From NCBI GenBank assembly GCA_947385085.1, contig CANDJN010000027.1:1-30919 (forward strand): DNA of 30,919 bases. The letters are read 5' to 3'. The notes beneath the pieces were generated by a model. That model was not told the DNA's origin. It did no database searches and saw nothing but the letters and a program-made list of their open reading frames with translations. The position numbers were made by a program, and so were the translations under genes. Below, one piece after another: positions 13,734-21,802 of the stretch (positions are counted from its first letter, which is position 1; the number at the start of each line of letters is the position of its first letter). This DNA comes from an uncultured Erysipelotrichaceae bacterium. GTDB lineage: Bacteria; Bacillota_I; Bacilli_A; Erysipelotrichales; Erysipelotrichaceae.

Positions 13734-15710
13734 ATGGAAGAAGCGATGTTTGAACTTGTCTCTCAATATCAGCCGCAGGGTGATCAGCCACAGGCGATCG
13801 CAAAGCTTGTCGCAGGAATTAAAGCGGGTAAAAAAGAACAGGTATTGCTCGGGGCGACCGGTACAGGTAAGACCTTTACCATTTCCAACGTCATCGCCCA
13901 AGTCAATAAACCGACGCTTGTTTTTGTTCATAATAAAACTTTAGCGGGACAGCTATACAGTGAGTTTAAGGAATTTTTTCCTCATAATCGCGTGGAATAT
14001 TTTGTCTCAAATTTTGACTATTATCAGCCCGAAGCATATATACCCAGCTCGGATACATACATTGATAAAAATGCCACAACGAATATGGAATTGGATATGC
14101 TTAGAATGGCCGCAGTCAATTCGATTTTAGAACGGCGGGATACGATCATCATCGCATCGGTGGCGTGCATTTACGGTGCTTCCAACCCCGATCAGTATCG
14201 CGATATGTTTTTTTCGCTTCATGTCGGAGATCATATTGATCGCAAGGAACTGATGGGGAAACTCGTTGCCCAGCAATATACCCGCAATGATATGGATCTA
14301 CAGCGCGGTACGTTTCGCGTGCGCGGCGATGTGATTGAGGTAGGCTTGGGACACAGCGATTCCTTTATCTTACGCATTGAGATGTTCGATGATGAAATCG
14401 AACGCATTGCGGAATGTGATCCGTTGACCGGCAAGGTACTGAACGCCTATAGCGTTTATGTCGTATATCCGGCAAGCGGTTATGCGACGAGTATGGATAT
14501 TATTCGTCATGCGGCAGATACGATTCAAATGGAATTGGATGAGCGATTGGCTGTGCTGGAACAGGAAGGCAAGCTGCTGGAAAAACAGCGGTTAGAACAA
14601 CGGGCTCGCTACGATATGGAGGCATTGCGCGAATTCGGCGTCTGTCCCGGTATAGAAAATTATTCACGTCATATTGACGGTCGCAAGCCGGGAGAACGTC
14701 CCTATACGTTATTCGATTACTTTCCTGATGATTTTCTGCTTGTCGTAGATGAGTCTCATGTTTCCCTGCCGCAGGTACGGGGAATGTACAACGGCGATCG
14801 CGCCCGTAAGGAAGTATTGGTGAACTATGGCTTTCGCTTACCAAGCGCTTTGGACAATCGACCGCTGCGCTTTGAGGAATTTGAGAAGATGATCCATCAG
14901 GCTGTCTTTATTTCCGCAACCCCCGGAGATTATGAACTGGCGAAGGTTCACGGTGAGGTGGTGGAACAGATTATTCGACCGACCGGTCTATTGGATCCTG
15001 AGGTAGAGGTACGTCCAACCCTAGGACAAATTGATGATCTCGTTGATGAAATTCGATTGCGCATGGAGAAAAACGAACGTGTGCTGATCACAACGCTGAC
15101 GGTGCGAATGGCGGAGGATCTGACAAGCTATTTAAAAGGAATGGATTTTAAAGTCGCATGGCTTCATCATGAGGTAAAAACGATTGAGCGAACGGAGATC
15201 ATTCGCGATTTGAGAAAGGGCAAGTATGACGTATTGATCGGCATTAACCTATTACGGGAAGGCTTGGATATCCCTGAGGTGTCACTCATTGCGATTTTGG
15301 ATGCAGATAAGGAAGGATTCTTGCGTTCGGAACGCTCCTTGATTCAGATCATCGGCCGGGCTGCCCGCAACGCCCATGGCAAGGTCATCATGTATGGGGA
15401 TTCGATTACGGAGAGTATGCAAAAGGCGCTGGATGAAACCAATCGCCGCCGCACGATTCAAATGGCTTATAACGAGGAACACCATATCGTACCGCAGACG
15501 ATCATCAAGCCGATTCATGAAGTGGTGCGCAGTAAGGAAACACAGGAAATGACTGCCAAATACATGAATAAAAAGACGAAGATGGCGAAGAAAGATAAAG
15601 AGCGCTTATTCCATGATCTGGAAAAGGAAATGCGCGAAGCAGCCAAGGTGCTTGATTTTGAACGGGCTGCGGAATTGCGCGATATTTTAATGGAATTGCG
15701 CAGTGAATAG
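13734..15710 (+). CDS. uvrB: Excinuclease ABC subunit B
   Basis: A 658-residue UvrB, the damage-verifying helicase-like subunit of nucleotide excision repair, loaded by UvrA and partnering UvrC. Visible features: Walker A GATGTGKT at residues 40-47 (K46), the beta-hairpin region YYQPEAYIPSSDTYIDK, DESHVSLPQVRGMYNGD (D339), helicase motifs HHEVKTIERTEIIRDLRKGK, LLREGLDIPEVSLIAILDADKEGFLRS and QIIGRAARN, and a C-terminal UVR domain (DLEKEMREAAKVLDFERAAELRDIL) that binds UvrC. Length is normal. Of four in-frame ATGs (13725, 13728, 13734, 13746), 13734 has the best distance from AAAGG. uvrA, usually adjacent in Bacillota, is not here; a terminator follows instead. Confidence 0.97.
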   Translation: MEEAMFELVSQYQPQGDQPQAIAKLVAGIKAGKKEQVLLGATGTGKTFTISNVIAQVNKPTLVFVHNKTLAGQLYSEFKEFFPHNRVEYFVSNFDYYQPEAYIPSSDTYIDKNATTNMELDMLRMAAVNSILERRDTIIIASVACIYGASNPDQYRDMFFSLHVGDHIDRKELMGKLVAQQYTRNDMDLQRGTFRVRGDVIEVGLGHSDSFILRIEMFDDEIERIAECDPLTGKVLNAYSVYVVYPASGYATSMDIIRHAADTIQMELDERLAVLEQEGKLLEKQRLEQRARYDMEALREFGVCPGIENYSRHIDGRKPGERPYTLFDYFPDDFLLVVDESHVSLPQVRGMYNGDRARKEVLVNYGFRLPSALDNRPLRFEEFEKMIHQAVFISATPGDYELAKVHGEVVEQIIRPTGLLDPEVEVRPTLGQIDDLVDEIRLRMEKNERVLITTLTVRMAEDLTSYLKGMDFKVAWLHHEVKTIERTEIIRDLRKGKYDVLIGINLLREGLDIPEVSLIAILDADKEGFLRSERSLIQIIGRAARNAHGKVIMYGDSITESMQKALDETNRRRTIQMAYNEEHHIVPQTIIKPIHEVVRSKETQEMTAKYMNKKTKMAKKDKERLFHDLEKEMREAAKVLDFERAAELRDILMELRSE

Positions 15711-15732
15711 CTTTGCTTGTTATGAAGTGACG

Positions 15733-15768
15733 GTGCGTTGACTTATTAAAAAGTCTCGCACTTTTTTT
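15733..15768 (+). terminator. uvrB terminator
   Basis: GTGCG..GACTT (15733-15744) pairs with AAGTC.CGCAC (15751-15761) around a short loop, with one small internal bulge, followed by seven T's (15762-15768). Confidence 0.85.
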
Positions 15769-15812
15769 GCGGCTTGCGTGACTTTTTGATCGGGATGAGA
15801 AATTCGCAAAAT

Positions 15813-15836
15813 TAATAGTTGAATATTCAACCATTA
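15813..15836. promoter_or_regulatory. Candidate MarR operator of the nrdG-nrdD operon
   Basis: A perfect 14-bp palindrome GTTGAATATTCAAC (15818-15831) is extended by TAAT/ATTA arms on each side with a single mismatched pair between, giving a near-palindrome of 24 bp. It contains the -35 box of the operon. MarR-family dimers bind AT-rich palindromes of this size. The likely ligand is the MarR domain encoded by the very next gene (inference). I saw no second copy in the window. Confidence 0.65.
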
Positions 15837-15847
15837 AGGTTTATACT
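15819..15847 (+). promoter_or_regulatory. Promoter of the marR-nrdG / nrdD operon
   Basis: TTGAAT (15819-15824), 17 bases, TATACT (15842-15847). The -35 hexamer lies inside the palindrome, so operator occupancy would exclude RNA polymerase. Start near 15854. Confidence 0.75.
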
Positions 15848-15877
15848 TGTTACAAACAAGGGAAAGAGAGAAGATAT

Positions 15878-17014
15878 ATGGAAAACGGTTCTAAACTGCT
15901 GATCAATACTTCGATTCTGTATCGCAGTATGCAGAAGTTTTATGATAAGCGCTTGAGTGAATATGACATCGGATCGGGCCAGCTGCCGTTTTTACTGCTG
16001 ATTTATGAGCATGAAGGCATCTCGATGCAGGAGCTTGCCAAAATGGGCGCCTTCGATAAAGGCACCATCACTAGGGGCTTGGTGAAATTGGAAGAACAGG
16101 GATATATCCGCATTGAAACGAATCCCAAGGACAAGCGCATCCGCCAGTTATATACATGTGCCAAAACCAAGGATATTATATCGGCTGCCTATATGATCCG
16201 GCGGGAATGGTGGGAACAGGTCACCAGTGAATTAAAACCTGAGGAAATTGAACAATTTGAACGTATACAGGAGTACATTGCAGAAAATGCCCGTACAAGT
16301 CATATGGAAATGGACTACCATACTCGTATTTTCGGTATGCAGAAGCTCACATTGCTGGATTATCCCGGCAAGCTGGCATGCACTTTATTCACCGGCGGTT
16401 GTAACTTTCGCTGTCCCTATTGTCAAAACAGCGATTTGGTATTTTTAAATGAAAATCTCAGTGAAATTGATCGCGATGATATCAGCGATTATTTGGATCG
16501 ACGCAAAAATGTGCTGGAAGGTGTTTGTATCAGCGGCGGCGAACCGTTATTGCAGGAAAATATCGCTGAGTTGTTATTTCAACTGAAGGAACAAGGCTAT
16601 GCGGTGAAGCTGGATACAAATGGATCACAGCCAAAACGATTGGCGCAGCTGGTGGAGGAAGGCTTAGTCGACTATGTGGCAATGGACGTAAAAAACGCGT
16701 TAGCGAGCTATGATAAAACGATTGGACTTTCCACCTTCGACCTTGAACCGATTAAGCAAAGCGTTGCCTTTTTAAAGCAGGGGAAGGTTCCCTATGAGTT
16801 TCGTACCACTGTAGTAAAGGAGCTTCACACTAAGAAGGATGTGGAAACAATGGCACGCTGGTTGGAAGGGGGAGCAGTTTTGTATCTTCAGCAGTTTGTG
16901 TCAAGCGAAAAAACGATCTCAACCAATCTGCATGCTTACAGTGAGATGGTAATGCACGAAATGGCAGAGCTTGCCAATCGCTATCTTCCCACATATGTAA
17001 GAGGAATTGAGTAA
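15878..17014 (+). CDS. nrdG: MarR-type regulator fused to anaerobic RNR activating radical-SAM protein
   Basis: A 378-residue fusion. Residues 1-140 are a MarR winged helix (LPFLLLIYEHEGISMQELAK, FDKGTITRGLVKLEEQGYI, then TNPKDKRIRQLY in the wing). Residues about 150-378 are an NrdG-type radical-SAM activase: FGMQKLTLLDYPGKLA, the iron-sulfur triad CNFRCPYC (C175, C179, C182), CISGGEPLLQ and LDTNGSQP. NrdG-type enzymes use a [4Fe-4S] cluster and S-adenosylmethionine to form the glycyl radical on NrdD. The frame is unbroken, and no ribosome site precedes the internal Met codons near 16304, so one protein is made. GAGAGAAG precedes the ATG. nrdD follows after 25 bases. A repressor and activase in one chain could couple reductase gene control to cluster or redox state (inference). 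Confidence 0.9.
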   Translation: MENGSKLLINTSILYRSMQKFYDKRLSEYDIGSGQLPFLLLIYEHEGISMQELAKMGAFDKGTITRGLVKLEEQGYIRIETNPKDKRIRQLYTCAKTKDIISAAYMIRREWWEQVTSELKPEEIEQFERIQEYIAENARTSHMEMDYHTRIFGMQKLTLLDYPGKLACTLFTGGCNFRCPYCQNSDLVFLNENLSEIDRDDISDYLDRRKNVLEGVCISGGEPLLQENIAELLFQLKEQGYAVKLDTNGSQPKRLAQLVEEGLVDYVAMDVKNALASYDKTIGLSTFDLEPIKQSVAFLKQGKVPYEFRTTVVKELHTKKDVETMARWLEGGAVLYLQQFVSSEKTISTNLHAYSEMVMHEMAELANRYLPTYVRGIE

Positions 17015-17039
17015 TATAAAAGAAAGATGAGGAAAACCT

Positions 17040-19424
17040 ATGTATCAAGTAGTAAAACGAGACGGCAAAGTATGTGAGTTTGATATTGTGAAAATATCAA
17101 CAGCGATTAAGCAGGCATTTGAAGCGCAGAAGCGCCAACATCATCCCAGTGTGATCGATATGCTGGCGTTGCGGGTCACCAGTGATTTTGAGGCGAAGAT
17201 TAAGGATGGTAAAATCAGCGTTGAGGACATTCAGGACAGTGCCGAGCGCGTGTTGATTTCCTCCGGCTATGACGATGTCGCAAAGGCTTATATTTTATAT
17301 CGGAAGAATCGCGAGAAGATTCGCAATATGAAATCGACCATTTTGGATTATAAGGATCTCGTGGATTCCTATGTAAAATCCATTGACTGGCGAGTAAAGG
17401 AAAACTCTACGGTCACTTATTCGGTCGGCGGCTTGATCTTAAGCAATTCCGGGGCAATTACAGCGAATTACTGGCTGAGTGAAGTCTATGATGAAGAAAT
17501 TGCCAAGGCACATCGGGAAGGTGATCTCCATATTCATGATTTGAGTATGTTAACCGGATATTGCGCCGGCTGGAGTTTGAAACAGCTCATCATGGAAGGC
17601 TTGGGCGGTGTCGTCGGTAAAATCACCTCAAAGCCTGCCAAGCATTTGGCCAGTCTATGCAATCAGATGGTGAACTTTCTGGGCATCATGCAGAATGAAT
17701 GGGCAGGTGCGCAGGCATTTTCCTCTTTTGACACGTATTTGGCACCCTTTGTCAAGGTGGATCAGCTCGATTATGACGCGGTCAAAAAGTGCATTGAATC
17801 GTTTGTATACGGCGTGAACACCCCCAGTCGCTGGGGAACCCAGGCGCCCTTCTCCAATATTACCTTAGATTGGAGTGTTCCGGCCGATCTGGCAGAACTA
17901 CCGGCAATCGTCGGCGGCAAGGAAATGGATTTCAAATACAAGGACTGTAAGAAAGAGATGGATATGGTCAACAAGGCCTTTATCGAGGTGATGATTGAAG
18001 GCGATGCCAACGGGCGCGGCTTTCAATATCCGATTCCCACATATTCCATCACCCGTGATTTTGACTGGAGTGAAACGGAAAACAACCGTCTGTTATTTAC
18101 GATGACAGCGAAATACGGAACGCCTTATTTTTCTAATTATGTGAACAGCGATATGGAGCCAAGCGATGTACGCAGTATGTGCTGTCGACTGCGTCTGGAT
18201 TTGCGTGAGCTAAGGCGAAAATCCGGCGGTTTCTTTGGCAGCGGGGAAAGCACCGGCAGTGTCGGTGTAGTGACGATCAATTTGCCGCGCATCGCTTACT
18301 TGGTAAAAGATGAAAAGGATTTCTTTGAACGGCTGGATCATTTGATGGATGTAGCAGCACGCTCACTTAAAGTAAAACGAACGGTGATTACAAAGCTGTT
18401 AAATGAAGGTCTGTATCCGTATACCAAGCGCTATTTGGGCGGCTTTGATAATCATTTTTCCACGATTGGTTTGGTGGGAATGAACGAAGTGGGGCGCAAT
18501 GCCAAATGGCTTAAAGCGAATTTAACCGATCAGAAAACACAGGCGTTTGCGAAAGATGTTTTAAATCATATGCGGGAACGCTTGGTCATTTATCAGGAGC
18601 AGTACGGTGATCTTTATAACTTAGAGGCAACGCCGGCAGAATCCACCGCTTATCGCTTAGCCAAGCATGATAAAGAGAAATATGCGGATATCATTACCGC
18701 TACCGAAAATGATGAACGTCCCTATTATACCAACAGCTCACACTTGCCGGTTGGCTATACCGAGGATATTTTCGAAGCGCTGGATGTGCAGGATGAATTA
18801 CAGACCTTGTATACCTCCGGCACGGTATTTCATGCGTTTTTGGGCGAAAGACTGCCTGATTGGAGAGCAGCGGCCGCTTTGGTCAGAAAGATTAGTGAAC
18901 AGTACAAGCTTCCGTATTACACGATTTCTCCCACTTACAGCGTATGTAAAAATCACGGCTATTTAAGCGGCGAACAATACGTGTGTCCGCATTGTCAGGA
19001 GCCCACCGAGGTTTACAGCCGCATTACCGGCTATTATCGTCCCGTTCAAAACTGGAATGCGGGAAAGTCACAGGAATTCTGTGAGCGCAAGACGTATGAT
19101 ATGGGACATAATATTCTCAATGGAAAAGAGGCTTTTCAAAAGGATAACAAGGATCATAAGGAAACATTTGATGCGCTTTTGACGCAAACCGGAAAGCATC
19201 TCCTATTTACCACCAAAACATGTCCTAATTGTAAACTGGCGTATCGGATGCTGGATCATGCCGGCATTGCATATGAAGTGATGGATGCACAGGAGCATGA
19301 GGATCTGGTCAAGCAATACGGGATTATGCAGGCGCCGACCTTGGTGGTTGATGATGGCAAGCAGTCTATCTTGTATACGAATACCTCTGCTATCCAGCAA
19401 TACATTCATCAATATCAATCATAG
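17040..19424 (+). CDS. nrdD: Class III ribonucleoside-triphosphate reductase with C-terminal redoxin domain
   Basis: A 794-residue protein that makes dNTPs without oxygen. An ATP-cone regulatory domain covers about residues 1-95 (YQVVKRDGKVCEFDIVKI). The glycyl-radical barrel has the tandem active-site cysteines CCRL (C381, C382), a C-terminal zinc site formed by C636, H639, C649 and C652, and the radical Gly in RITGYYRP (G664). About residue 715 a glutaredoxin/thioredoxin-like domain begins (LLFTTKTCPNCKLAYRML, C728 and C731; MQAPTLVVDDG). Well-studied class III enzymes use formate as reductant, while other subtypes use thioredoxin- or glutaredoxin-like proteins; a fused CPNC domain points to the latter. 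GATGAGG precedes the ATG. It is co-transcribed with its activase. Confidence 0.95.
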   Translation: MYQVVKRDGKVCEFDIVKISTAIKQAFEAQKRQHHPSVIDMLALRVTSDFEAKIKDGKISVEDIQDSAERVLISSGYDDVAKAYILYRKNREKIRNMKSTILDYKDLVDSYVKSIDWRVKENSTVTYSVGGLILSNSGAITANYWLSEVYDEEIAKAHREGDLHIHDLSMLTGYCAGWSLKQLIMEGLGGVVGKITSKPAKHLASLCNQMVNFLGIMQNEWAGAQAFSSFDTYLAPFVKVDQLDYDAVKKCIESFVYGVNTPSRWGTQAPFSNITLDWSVPADLAELPAIVGGKEMDFKYKDCKKEMDMVNKAFIEVMIEGDANGRGFQYPIPTYSITRDFDWSETENNRLLFTMTAKYGTPYFSNYVNSDMEPSDVRSMCCRLRLDLRELRRKSGGFFGSGESTGSVGVVTINLPRIAYLVKDEKDFFERLDHLMDVAARSLKVKRTVITKLLNEGLYPYTKRYLGGFDNHFSTIGLVGMNEVGRNAKWLKANLTDQKTQAFAKDVLNHMRERLVIYQEQYGDLYNLEATPAESTAYRLAKHDKEKYADIITATENDERPYYTNSSHLPVGYTEDIFEALDVQDELQTLYTSGTVFHAFLGERLPDWRAAAALVRKISEQYKLPYYTISPTYSVCKNHGYLSGEQYVCPHCQEPTEVYSRITGYYRPVQNWNAGKSQEFCERKTYDMGHNILNGKEAFQKDNKDHKETFDALLTQTGKHLLFTTKTCPNCKLAYRMLDHAGIAYEVMDAQEHEDLVKQYGIMQAPTLVVDDGKQSILYTNTSAIQQYIHQYQS

Positions 19425-19431
19425 CTTGTGG

Positions 19432-19459
19432 GCAGTACACCATGCCGTGTACTGCTTTT
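19432..19459 (+). terminator. nrdD terminator
   Basis: GCAGTACAC (19432-19440), loop CATGCC, GTGTACTGC (19447-19455), then TTTT. A perfect 9-bp stem. Confidence 0.85.
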
Positions 19460-19758
19460 CAAGCGCAAGGGCTAGTGTAATGCTCAGTTTGCTTTTTTAT
19501 ATTGCCGCTCATACATAAGCTCAAAAATGAAATCAGCTTAAATTGTGAATAAAGCATTAAGTCACATATAACAAAGAAGGACAAAGAAAAAACAGAAGGG
19601 TGAATTTTTGTACCGATGCGATGAAATTAATTGACGGAAATGATTCTGGCAGTTTGAGAAGTGTTGTTTCTTACAATTCATTTGTTAGAATTTAACAACG
19701 GATGTAAATAAATGAAAGGAAAACTGTAAAGGGACTGAAAAAATAAATGAAAAATGTA
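19460..19758. other. Intergenic stretch with no recognised gene
   Basis: About 300 AT-rich bases before the peptide-transporter promoter. The only frame of note is 24 codons from the ATG at 19620 (MKLIDGNDSGSL), without a properly spaced ribosome site. It lacks the hydrophobic leader expected of a secreted signalling peptide. I see no T-box, riboswitch core or tRNA. Confidence 0.5.
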
Positions 19759-19787
19759 TTGAAAAAATGTGAGAAAAATTGTATTCT
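19759..19787 (+). promoter_or_regulatory. Promoter of the oligopeptide transporter operon
   Basis: TTGAAA (19759-19764), 17 bases, TATTCT (19782-19787). Start near 19794, at the left arm of the inverted repeat described next. Confidence 0.6.
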
Positions 19788-19792
19788 ATATA

Positions 19793-19894
19793 TATGTTCA
19801 TTGATATGATGAAGCATATAACGTGATTTAATTGAGAAATAGAATTCATAAAAGCAAACTTTTTTGATATGCTGCATCATAATATATGAACATA
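19793..19894. repeat. Long interrupted inverted repeat in the opp 5' leader
   Basis: Left arm 19793-19819 and right arm 19867-19894 match in inverted orientation over about 27 bases. Three blocks are identical: TATGTTCAT, TATGATG and AGCATAT. A short unlike stretch and one mismatch separate them, and a 47-base AT-rich spacer lies between the arms. The right arm ends 10-15 bases before the AAAGGTGA ribosome site of oppB. As RNA it would fold into a long stem next to the ribosome site; as DNA it could be two operator half-sites that allow looping. I recognise no known riboswitch or T-box. Confidence 0.75.
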
Positions 19895-19919
19895 AAAGGA
19901 AAAAGGAAAGGTGAAATAC

Positions 19920-20843
19920 ATGTTTAAATACGTTATCAAACGTGTTATGGTGGGATTGGTAACCTTGTTTTTACTGGCAAGTGCTACATTCTTCCTAATG
20001 AAGTTTACTCCCGGTTCGCCGATATCCTCGGAAAAACTGAAAACTGAGGAAGCACGTCAGGCGGTCATGGAGAAGTATCATCTGGATAAGCCCATATCTG
20101 AGCAGTATGTGATTTATATCAGTAATGTGCTGCATGGCGATCTGGGTGAAAGTATGACTGCGAATACCAAAGGTCAGCAGGCTACCGATTTGATTGGCAA
20201 ATCATTTCCGGTTACGGCTCGATTAGGAGCTGTTGCATTTGTGCTTGCGTTAGCTGGCGGTATCGGGTTAGGAACGGCTGCGGCACTGTCCAAACGCAAA
20301 TGGGTGAATAATTTGTGTATGTTTGTGGCAACGATCGGTGTTTCCGTGCCATCATTCTTATTGGCGCTGCTTTTGATTATCGTTTTCGGCGTATGGCTGC
20401 ACGCATTGCCGTTTATCGGTTTAAAATCGCCGATTCACTATATTATGCCGGCAACGACGTTGGCGCTTTCTCCAATTGCGACGATTGCGCGTTTAACCCG
20501 AAGCAGTATGCTGGAGGTTATGAAGCAGGATTATATCATTCTGGCAAGATCAAAGGGTACGCCTTATAAGAAGGTCATTTTGAAGCATGCGTTGAAGAAT
20601 GCGATGCTGCCGGTCATCACCTATGCCGGACCGATGTTTGCCGCTTTGCTGACCGGAAGCTTTGTTATTGAGAGCGTCTTCTCTATACCGGGTACCGGAC
20701 AGATGATGGTATCCAGCATTCAAAATCGAGACTACAGTATGATTATGGCAGTAACGATCTTCTTGGGTGCGCTGGTTATTACCTTTAACGTACTGGCGGA
20801 TATCTTGTCAGCTCTCATTGATCCGCGAATCAAATTGCAATAG
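19920..20843 (+). CDS. oppB: Oligopeptide ABC transporter permease, OppB/DppB type
   Basis: A 307-residue inner-membrane permease of the binding-protein-dependent family, with about six hydrophobic helices starting at VMVGLVTLFLLASATFFLM. It has the extracytoplasmic DppB-type N-terminal loop (FTPGSPISSEKL, YHLDKPISEQYVIYISNVLHGDLGES). The cytoplasmic EAA-like loop that docks the ATPase reads ILARSKGTPYKKVILKHALKNAMLPV (about residues 205-230). It pairs with the OppC subunit. The open frame begins at GTG 19911, but AAAGGTGA at 19907-19914 fits the ATG at 19920. First gene of the operon; the next begins 11 bases after its stop. Confidence 0.9.
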   Translation: MFKYVIKRVMVGLVTLFLLASATFFLMKFTPGSPISSEKLKTEEARQAVMEKYHLDKPISEQYVIYISNVLHGDLGESMTANTKGQQATDLIGKSFPVTARLGAVAFVLALAGGIGLGTAAALSKRKWVNNLCMFVATIGVSVPSFLLALLLIIVFGVWLHALPFIGLKSPIHYIMPATTLALSPIATIARLTRSSMLEVMKQDYIILARSKGTPYKKVILKHALKNAMLPVITYAGPMFAALLTGSFVIESVFSIPGTGQMMVSSIQNRDYSMIMAVTIFLGALVITFNVLADILSALIDPRIKLQ

Positions 20844-20854
20844 GAGGTTACTAT

Positions 20855-21790
20855 ATGGAAGAGAATAAAGTATCGGATATCGCGTTATCTCCTGATTTGT
20901 TTGAAAAACTGGACGATAGTGAAAAGAATGCAGAAAAAATTGCTTATGAAAGCTCCACATATTTTCAGGATGCGTGGAAGCGATTCAAGAAGAATAAGCT
21001 TGCTTTAATCGGTTTGGTGTTTTTGTTGGTGATGCTGATATTATCTATTGTTGTCCCAATGATTTCACCTTATACCTATGATGGGCAGGATCTGACGCTT
21101 CAGCACGCGGGATCCAGCCTGCAGCATTTAATGGGTACGGATAAATTCGGCCGCGATATGCTCGTGCGTATCATGTGCGGCGGACGTATTTCCCTTGCCG
21201 TAGGATTTGCGGCGGCGGCGATCTCACTTGTTGTAGGGGTTGTGTATGGTGCGATCAGCGGCTATTGCGGCGGTAAAGTGGATATGGTTATGATGCGAAT
21301 TGTCGATGCCATGTATTCCATTCCCGATATGCTTTATGTTATTATGGTAGTTGTGGCGCTGGGCGCAAACTTCGTGTCGATTATGATCGGCGTCTGTCTT
21401 ACCTTCTGGATGGATATGGCAAGGCAGGTGCGATCGCAGGTGATGACACTAAAGGAACAGGAGTTCTCACTGGCGGCATTCGTTCTCGGTGCCAGCAAAT
21501 CGCGAATCCTGTTTAAACACTTGATTATCAACAGTATGGGACCGATCATCGTTACGGTAACCATGATCGTTCCGCGTGCTATTTTCTATGAAGCATTTTT
21601 GAGCTTCTTAGGCATTGGTATTTCGGCTCCGCAGGCTTCCTGGGGAACCTTGGCAAATGATGCAAAGGGACTTGTAAGCACATATCCGATGGAAGTCATC
21701 TGGCCGGTGCTGGCAATTTGCTTGACGATGCTATCCTTGAATTTTATCGGTGACGGATTGGGTGATGCGCTTGATCCGAAGAAGAAGTAG
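20855..21790 (+). CDS. oppC: Oligopeptide ABC transporter permease, OppC/DppC type
   Basis: A 311-residue second permease. A long hydrophilic N-terminal tail (about 45 residues) leads to the OppC_N segment (SSTYFQDAWKRFKKNKLALIG) and first helix. GTDKFGRDMLVRIMCGGRISLAVG is the signature just before the transport domain, and FSLAAFVLGASKSRILFKHLIINSMGPI is the ATPase-docking loop. The C terminus GDGLGDALDPK is typical. AGGAGGTTACTAT precedes the ATG. Twelve bases separate it from oppD. All features are normal for the family. Confidence 0.92.
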   Translation: MEENKVSDIALSPDLFEKLDDSEKNAEKIAYESSTYFQDAWKRFKKNKLALIGLVFLLVMLILSIVVPMISPYTYDGQDLTLQHAGSSLQHLMGTDKFGRDMLVRIMCGGRISLAVGFAAAAISLVVGVVYGAISGYCGGKVDMVMMRIVDAMYSIPDMLYVIMVVVALGANFVSIMIGVCLTFWMDMARQVRSQVMTLKEQEFSLAAFVLGASKSRILFKHLIINSMGPIIVTVTMIVPRAIFYEAFLSFLGIGISAPQASWGTLANDAKGLVSTYPMEVIWPVLAICLTMLSLNFIGDGLGDALDPKKK

Positions 21791-21802
21791 GAGGCGGATA
21801 CA

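Noticed and set aside
16304..17014. Separate internal start for NrdG downstream of the MarR domain
   Set aside because: Met codons exist near 16304, but no ribosome site precedes them and the frame is continuous, so a fusion is the simpler reading.
19620..19694. 24-codon frame upstream of the oligopeptide transporter as a signalling peptide
   Set aside because: No signal sequence, no hydrophobic core and no properly spaced ribosome site.
19793..19894. Opp leader as a T-box or classical riboswitch
   Set aside because: I found neither the T-box sequence nor a known aptamer core; only the inverted repeat is supported.
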